Positions 58,254 to 64,000 of a stretch of DNA of 64,000 nt are shown here, piece after piece. Below the pieces are notes generated by a model that ran no database searches, was not told where the DNA came from, and saw only the letters and a program-made list of their open reading frames with translations. Numbering within the stretch: position 1 is the stretch's first letter; every line of letters begins with the position of its first letter. The DNA lies in assembly GCA_000727475.1 (NCBI GenBank), contig KL647303.1, positions 2,591,153 to 2,655,152 of the forward strand. Direction: 5' to 3'. A program made the position numbers and the translations under genes. Source of the stretch: Sarcocystis neurona (Eukaryota; Apicomplexa; Conoidasida; Eucoccidiorida; Sarcocystidae).

Positions 58254-60044
58254 ATGGAGATCCAGCAGGAGCAAAGCGGCTACTGTTGCAAGTCAGCAGC
58301 TGCTGCAGACGCTTTCGCTGCTGCTGTTTCTGCTGCAGTTCAAAGCCCCGTTGCTGGTGGTCCTTGTGCGTGTGAACACTCCTCCGCTCCTCCCGCCACA
58401 TACAATCTCTCTGCTGCTGCTGTCTTGTGGCAAGCGACCGCTGCTGCTGCGGTTCCTGGAGCTGCTGCTCCCGGCGAAGTCCTTGGTATGTCTTTGCGGG
58501 AGCTGCCCTCTGCTGCTGGTGCTGCCGCCGCGACATACGGCTGCTCCAGTGCGGATCGCGCTTCTGCGACTCCTTCAGGTACCCTGCTCTCAGCAGCAGC
58601 AGCAGGCACAGGCACTAGTGCTGCTCGTTGTCGAAGCGGTCCCTGCCGTCAGGAGGTGTCTCAGGGCCCCAGCTGGTCGCGCAGCTTTCACAGTGGAGAA
58701 GGGAATGCAGCTGTTGCAGGTCCCGGCCTGCAGCAGCCCAGCAGCAGCAGAGCAGCAATTCCTCATTGTTCAGGAGGCCCCGCAGTATGTGGTGCCCCTA
58801 CACAGGACAGCGGCATCAGCAGCAGTCACATCAGCGCTGGCAGTAGCTGCACCAGTACCAACCGCAGCGGCGGCGCCAAAACTAGCAGCTGTGGCCACGA
58901 CAACAGATCCACCCGCAGGAAGAGGGAGAGAAACAGCAATGAAGAGAGTGGCAACAACTGCGGTAGTATATCTCAAAGGCACGACAGCAACAGCAACAGC
59001 AGCAGTAGTGGCGCCAATGCCGGCCGCTGGGACAACAGTGTCAGCTCTCAGAACAGCAGCAGCAGTAGTGAGAACAGCAGCAGGTGGGGGCAGGAGCAGG
59101 GAGCAGAGAGTTTGACAGTAGCTTGCCCAGTCAGAAGCTGCAGGTATACAGGAGAGAAGAAGGGGAAAACGGAGCAGCACCTGCAGCTGGCGTCTGCTGA
59201 CTGCGACTGCGCCGGTGCACGGACAGCAGAAAGTGTGGTAGCTTCTTGTGGGTTTGTTGAAGCAACAACCGCTGGACGGGGCGGGAGGGACCGAAGAACA
59301 GCAGCAGCTGCCGCACCGGAGGGAGGTGACGTTTCGTGCAAGGAAGCAACAGCAGGGACAAACGAAGCGGAACCTGCAGGAGACGGGGAAGCAGTTCTAG
59401 AGGGCGAATCAGAAGCAGCAGAAGCTGAGGCAGCAGCGGCTGAGGCAGCAGCAGGTGAGGCAGCAGCAGGTGAGGCAGCAGCAGGTGAGGCAGCAGCAGC
59501 TGAGGTAGCAGCGGTTGGTGCAGCAGCAGGTGAGGCAGCAGCAGCTGAGGCAGCAGCGGCTGAGGCAGCAGCGGCTGATGCAGCAGCGGCTGAGGCAGCG
59601 GCGGCTGAAGCAGCAGCAGCTGAGGCAGCAGCAGCTGAAGCAGCAGGAGCTGGAGCGACAGCAGCTGGAGCAGCAGAAGCCGGAGCAGCTGCAGGAGCAG
59701 CAGGCACAGGAGCAGTGGCAGCAGCAACGACAGCGCGCAGTGCAACTGCGACAAGCAGATGGCCTGCAAAAGCGGTGGGAGACGGAGAGGACGGAGGGGG
59801 GAGCAGCAACTGCTTTGATGGCCTCAGCAGCAATTCTACGGCAGACAAAGAGAAATACGAAGTGCGAGTTGAGGCGCATGACATGAAGTTCAGCTGCGCT
59901 CACTTCATGGCCTACAGAGGCTTCAGAGAAAAGTTACATGGCCACAACTACACCGTAGCTGCCCGGGTGGGAGGCTCCGTACGCGACGACGGCTACGTGA
60001 TGGACTTCCGTCATCTACGCAAAACGGTCCGGGAGATATGCCGA
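58254..60044 (+). CDS. 6-pyruvoyl-tetrahydropterin synthase-like protein, N-terminal extension and first PTPS exon
   Basis: The certain part is 59853-60044. It encodes the PTPS N-terminal core: KYEVRVEAHDMKFSCAHFMA, then YRGFREKLHGHNYTVAARVG and DDGYVMDFRHLRKTVREICR. The zinc-binding His residues are those of CAH and of HGH. The family's usual catalytic Cys is replaced by the Glu of FREKLHGHNY, the arrangement of Plasmodium PTPS. There the enzyme is reported to make 6-hydroxymethyl-7,8-dihydropterin for folate synthesis, bypassing dihydroneopterin aldolase. The frame is open upstream to ATG 58254. It gives Ala/Ser/Gly-rich sequence and an EAAAA-type repeat (59411-59664) in frame with the domain. 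Upstream of about 59400 the frame is uncertain. The donor is TGCCGA then GTCAGT at 60045, phase 0. Confidence 0.8.
59411..59664. repeat. 15-bp minisatellite encoding EAAAA-type repeats
   Basis: Units of the form GCTGAGGCAGCAGCA repeat about 16 times with variation (GGT or GCT at the variable codon). In the PTPS frame they encode E-A-A-A-A or E-A-A-A-G repeats. One other frame gives L-R-Q-Q-Q/R repeats. Confidence 0.85.
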
Positions 60045-62367
60045 GTCAGTCAAAACTCTGTTCCTGTCTCTCTGTGCCGGCATTCTCTCCGGACTTCGTT
60101 TGGTATCCTCCGCTTCATTCTTTTCTACTTCAGCGTCTCTCTCTTTGCACTCGGAGGAAGGGCACATGAGTGCCGCGTGGATAGCGGAAAACTGTCTTCA
60201 GATCCGTCGTTTTGTCTGCGTGGCCACTCGTGTGTGTATACGTGTCAGTATACAATTGTATATGTGTATGTATGTGTCTTTGTACAAGAAAGCATATGTA
60301 TACGTCACTGCGTACATATATATGTATACAAACGTATATATATATGTATGGGGACGCGTTCGTGTACATATGTGCGTACCTATATCTTTATACTCATGTG
60401 TGCGGGTAGACGGCTCGTACTCGTTTGGATATCTGTGTTTCCTACCTGAGGCGGGGTCAGCACGCCTCGTTGCCCCTCTCTCTTTCTGTGTATCTATGTA
60501 AATATACCTAAGGGGATTGTATACATATATATACGCCCTACGTAGTGCATGTCGATATACACGTTCATACATACTTATACTTAAATACGTGTCTCACTCT
60601 CTCTCTCCCTATATATATATATATTCCCGCTCCATACATGAGTATGCATGCCGGTCTCACTCTGTGCGCGTAAGCGTATATGTGTGTACACGCATACGTA
60701 TATATATGTATACGTGAATGCATCTCTCTCTCTCTTTCAATAAATATATACATAAATACACGTATATTTGTGTAGGTGTTCGTCTGGTAGAGTCCGGCAG
60801 AGGGATGGAAACTGCTTGTACAGACACGCTGTTGTACACACGCACACGCACTCGTCTGTTGACGTGAACGCAACAAGGTGGGTTTTCTCTGCGTAGAGGC
60901 ACGCAGGTCTTTTCTCTATGTCTGCTTGTGGATTGAACCACATTTTGTCCCTATGCGCACGTGTGCTGTGGATATTCTCGGGCGACTTCGCCTGTCTCCG
61001 TGCGTCTGTCTTTTCCGTCCTGGCACACGTGTATGCACTTGCTGCTACGTATTTATACGTATATTTGTGCGGCTGTAGCTATTCCCACTTCTCTTCGTAT
61101 TCTCCGGTTGCGCATATATGCACGCGTGTGCGAACTCATCCCTGTATTCAGGGCTGTTCTCGTATGGGAGACTCGCGTGCGACCTCCTCTCCTCTCCCTT
61201 CCTCTCTCCGTTTTCTCCCTCCCTTCCCATCCTTCGTCTCGGTCTCTCTTTCTCTCACTTCTCTCTGTCTCGGCTCCCTTTTTCTTCCCTTTTCCTCCCC
61301 TCTCTCCCATCCTCTTCTTCTCCTCTTCTCCCGTCTCCCTCCTGTCCTCTCCTCTCTTCGTCGCCCTTCCTATCTTTCCCCTCTCTTCCCCTCTGTTTTT
61401 TTTGGCTTATATATATATGTGTATATGTATGTATGTGTCTGTGTGCTGGACCCTGCCGCGGGGTCGTTGACAACGGCAGGGTGTACGCCAGTTCGTCGGG
61501 AGAGGGGTCGCTGCCTGTTGCAAACGCTCTACGTCACTTTCTTTACGTGGACATACTTTCGAAAACCGGAAAGGGGGGAGGTCTTTTTGGTGATGTCTGC
61601 AGATGCGCACATGTGTGTTTGTCACTCCCTCGCTCTTCCTCGTTATATCTACTCGCGAGGCGCAGAGAAAAAACCTGGCAAAACTATCTGCGGTTGCATC
61701 GGCACGAATCTACGGATACACGTAGATGTATGTGTGAGTAGTGCTTGACGTGTAGCTGCATAAGTACAGCTCTGCACGTAAGCTCCAGAGAAAAACGGAC
61801 AGCGCGAGCTGCTGGGCTTTGATGTCCTCCTGCTGCAGGGAGATTGGTTGACGTGTGTGTCTTTCCCTGACGTAAAAGGCGGACACTCGCTGCGATTGAA
61901 CAGACGTGTGCGTGCGCTGCTGTTGCCCTGCTGCTGTCCTCTTCTGCAGCTGTTGCCTGTGTGGCATTGTTTGGGCGGTGGATTTGCTGTTGCTGCTGAC
62001 GCAGCGTCTGCTCTTCTCATGCTGCGGCGTCGTCGTTTCCCTGCTGCGCTCCTGCCGTCCTCTTGGTGCTCCTGGTGTTGCTAGGAGTCTGGCGCTGCTG
62101 TTGCGCACTGCTGCTGCTGCTCTTCCTGCCGCTGTGGTGCTGTCGTCGGCCCTCCTGCTGCTCTGCCACCACTGGCTTCTGCAGTGTGTCTGTTGCTGCC
62201 GCCAGTGCTGGTGCGGCTGTTGCTTTCGAACGTATTGCACGGTGCGACTCCTGCTGCAGCTGCTTGCGCCGTGGCTGTTTCTGCACTGCTGCCGCTGCGC
62301 GTGTCGGTGATGCTGCTGCTGCTGGTCCACTTGGCTGTGTCTCTTCCTGCTGCCGCTGCTGTTTCAG
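60045..62367 (+). other. Large intron in the PTPS gene (2,323 bp)
   Basis: It runs from GTCAGT to GCCGCTGCTGTTTCAG. It holds (AT)n and GTATA microsatellites (60300-60760), a pyrimidine-rich tract (61181-61402) and a CTG-rich block (61900-62360). The block gives a 206-codon minus-strand Gln-rich ORF (61710-62330), which may be a chance product or a nested gene. Joining the flanking exons gives an unbroken PTPS alignment (ICR then SLNEHVLVP), so no further exon is needed inside. Confidence 0.7.
61181..61402. repeat. Long pyrimidine-rich tract inside the PTPS intron
   Basis: About 220 bases on the plus strand are almost entirely C and T in CTCTTCC/TCTCC words, ending in a run of eight T. It is followed by an AT microsatellite at about 61408-61430. 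Confidence 0.8.
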
Positions 62368-62493
62368 AGTCTTAATGAGCACGTCTTGGTGCCGATGCAG
62401 AGCGACGTGCTGCGCATCCAACAGGAACGGCAGTCGCTCCATATCTGCTGCGAAGACGGCGCAGAGTTCAAATTTCCTCTCTCTGATTGCCAG
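62368..62493 (+). CDS. PTPS-like protein, second PTPS exon
   Basis: After CTGCTGTTTCAG the phase-0 frame reads SLNEHVLVPMQSDVLRIQQE, then RQSLHICCEDGAEFKFPLSD and CQ. This matches the middle of the PTPS fold: the helix-end L-x-x-H, the conserved VLVPxxSDVL strand and the FPxxDC motif. In most PTPS the segment is L-D-H with a catalytic Asp-His pair; here it is L-N-E-H. The donor is GATTGCCAG then GTGAAA at 62494, phase 0. The last part of the domain (the S/T-E-E-L helix and the final beta strand) was not found downstream and probably lies past the window end. Confidence 0.8.
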
Positions 62494-63391
62494 GTGAAAG
62501 CAGTTTTCCAGGTTTCCCCGTCACCACTACGCAGCGATGATGCAAACATACCTATTGACAAAGAGCGACGTATCCATCTCTCTACACTCTCTATCTATAT
62601 ATATACACACGAACGCCTCTCCCTCCATTTATTCCTCTATCTACTTGTCGGTGTCTTCCTACGTCTGTCTCTGTTTGCCTTCCGACGGTATGTGTGTCTA
62701 TCTATAATCACCTCTTCCTGTGTATATTTCTCCACATATACATCCAGCTGAGTGTCTTCCGGTCTCTCGTTTTCTCGTGTACATCACGCCTATTCGGGTA
62801 GAACAATATACACCCGTGTAGATATTTGTCGATGAAAAGGCGCCACCCGGAGACCCGCATGTTTCCTTACATACGTGTGCAAGCAGTAGAAGCGACCACA
62901 GGTCTAACAGCCCATGCATTTGTCGATAGGCGAAAAGCCTGTAGAAACTTTGTCTTTTTCCTTTCCCTTTCCCCAGCTGTCTTGTTGTAGACGCTATGCG
63001 TATATGGCTGTACATGTGTCTGCGTATGAAAGGGAGCACCTACAGATAGCGTTGTAGTCGCGCAGGACTTCAGCGTAGAGAGAGATGGGGCCGTGTACGT
63101 GTACATGCGACGCATGGGTCTACCTTGAGTAATAAACAGAAAAATAGGAATGTACCAACAGCATCTGTGTGTATGTGTGCGGGTGCGAATAGAAGGATTT
63201 TGCCCGACATATATGTAGGTGCATATGTTTGGACGTTTCCTGCCTCTACTCGAGTACAGTGCGTCCTTGCATTTCCCTCGCAGCTTCGTTAGCATCGTTG
63301 TACTGAGGTCGCCAAATTACGTGTAGGATGCGGGCTTTTTTCGACGTGTGCTTTTCAGACGTTTTCTTCTCGGTGGTACTCGTCCGATTTA
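62494..63391 (+). other. PTPS intron, or 3' region without an identified exon
   Basis: It begins GTGAAA. It contains TATA/CTAT-type microsatellites near 62580-62700 and short ORFs. Possible acceptors at 62975-62980 and 63283 are followed by sequence that does not match the PTPS C-terminus. Confidence 0.5.
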
Positions 63392-63928
63392 CTACGGCCT
63401 TGCGCCGCTGCACGACTGCGGCTGCTGCTTCTGGTGTTCTTTCAAGGCAGCCTTCTCCTGCTGCGTCTGCTGCGCGCTGCAGTAGTCTGCGTGTTCTCCT
63501 TGTTGGTGCTGCTTCACTTCACTGGTGCGAGCCTTCATGCTTTCCTTCGACTGATCGGTCCGGGCTGATTCAGCTGCTTGGACCGACTTCGCTATCGCGA
63601 CGGGTAGTTCCCGCTGATGCCGCTTTGATACAGCTGTTTTGATCGGCCTTACGAAGACCAGCACGGCAGCAGCAGAATCTGCGTCTGTTTCTGCTGCCGT
63701 TGCCGCCGCTGTTTCAGCTGCACTTCCTGCTCGTATTTTCCGCTGCTGCCCTGCGTCCCCTCGCCGCTGCTGCTGTGTGCTCTTCCTCCTCATCCTTCTG
63801 CTGCTGCTCCTGGTGTGTTGATTTGAGAGCAGGTGATCCCGCAGTATATGTGTGAGTGTATGTGTGTCGCTGCTGCTGGTGGGAGTTGCCGCTCCTGTGT
63901 CTGCCCAATGTGTGCTCCTCCTCCCCAT
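63392..63928 (-). CDS. Gln/Ala-rich exon-like ORF
   Basis: A 178-codon minus-strand frame reads QQQRRGDAGQQRKIRAGSAA, an Ala/Thr/Glu stretch, then a non-repetitive part (VLVFVRPIKTAVSKRHQREL, then PVAIAKSVQAAESARTDQSK). It ends Gln/Lys-rich (EKAALKEHQKQQPQ). No ATG-supported start is certain. It looks like an internal or terminal exon on the strand opposite to the PTPS gene. If so, either it is nested in a PTPS intron or the PTPS gene ends before it. The plus frames here are Ala/Leu-rich and less convincing. Confidence 0.42.
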   Translation of the reverse strand: MGRRSTHWADTGAATPTSSSDTHTLTHILRDHLLSNQHTRSSSRRMRRKSTQQQRRGDAGQQRKIRAGSAAETAAATAAETDADSAAAVLVFVRPIKTAVSKRHQRELPVAIAKSVQAAESARTDQSKESMKARTSEVKQHQQGEHADYCSAQQTQQEKAALKEHQKQQPQSCSGARP

Positions 63929-63977
63929 CCTGCTGCTGCTGCTGATGTGGTGATTTTAGAGCAGGTGCTCCTGCAGC

Positions 63978-64000
63978 GTGTGTGTGTGTGTGTGTGTGTG
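63978..64000. repeat. (TG)n run at the window end
   Basis: Alternating TG from about 63978 to the last base. It continues beyond the window. Confidence 0.85.

Noticed and set aside
59048..59884. 278-codon Ala/Ser/Pro-rich ORF on the minus strand
   Set aside because: It is antisense to the PTPS exon and to the EAAAA repeat. It stays open only because the complement of GCAGCA-type repeats lacks stops in this frame.
62017..62442. 141-codon Gln-rich minus-strand ORF that looks coding
   Set aside because: Its start overlaps the PTPS exon 62368-62493, whose reading is certain from motifs. The rest lies in the intron; a nested gene is possible but unsupported.
1..64000. Telomere-like AGGGTTT arrays, reverse transcriptase motifs and tRNA genes
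   Set aside because: No tandem AGGGTTT, no Y-x-D-D motif in a supported frame and no convincing tRNA T-loop with paired arms were seen. A covariance-model search would be needed to exclude RNA genes fully.

Overview
The window reads as nuclear DNA of a coccidian apicomplexan, most likely an Eimeria species, with Cyclospora as the nearest alternative. No name is given, so this is inference from four things seen. First, there is pervasive interspersed CAG/GCA/AGC (or CTG) triplet DNA that encodes Gln, Ala and Ser runs. Second, exons are separated by GT-AG introns of roughly 80 to 2,300 bp. Third, CAG-rich blocks alternate with CAG-free blocks full of (AT)n, (GTATA)n and (CATA)n microsatellites. 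Fourth, an apicomplexan-type pterin synthase is present. No bacterial operon structure is visible. Most genes here have introns, and many exons lack an ATG.

Layout. 1-640 (minus): an exon of a Gln/Glu-rich coiled-coil protein runs off the left edge. 641-3650: CAG/CTG-rich DNA with short coding-like pieces that cannot be assembled. 3651-10678: no supported gene; microsatellites and one tandem duplication. 10679-34500 (plus): a chain of exons whose splice phases can be made to agree end to end, giving a conceptual low-complexity protein of about 5,300 residues. The downstream part (15307-34500) is better supported than the start, and the chain could still prove to be more than one gene. 36661-37347: an unassigned ORF. 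37725-40934 (plus): a three-exon EF-hand protein of 196 aa that can be assembled from ATG to stop. 40935-46589: mostly featureless, with one exon-like ORF on the minus strand and a pair of hairpins. 46590-48239 (minus): a membrane protein with a long Ala/Ser/Thr/Pro-rich tail. 48265-48836 (plus) and 49816-50786 (minus): further CAG-rich coding segments. 51-57 kb: weak ORFs and CAG-rich islands. 57.5-62.5 kb (plus): a 6-pyruvoyl-tetrahydropterin synthase-like gene with a long Ala/Glu-rich N-terminal extension, a 2.3 kb intron, and its 3' end not found in the window. 63392-63928 (minus): another Gln/Ala-rich exon-like ORF.

Only two genes have an identifiable biochemical family: the PTPS-like enzyme (pterin/folate precursor metabolism) and the EF-hand protein. 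In CAG-rich DNA all three frames on the CAG strand stay open for long distances and all look protein-like. Frame choice was therefore based on length, splice signals and phase, and the confidence values reflect this.
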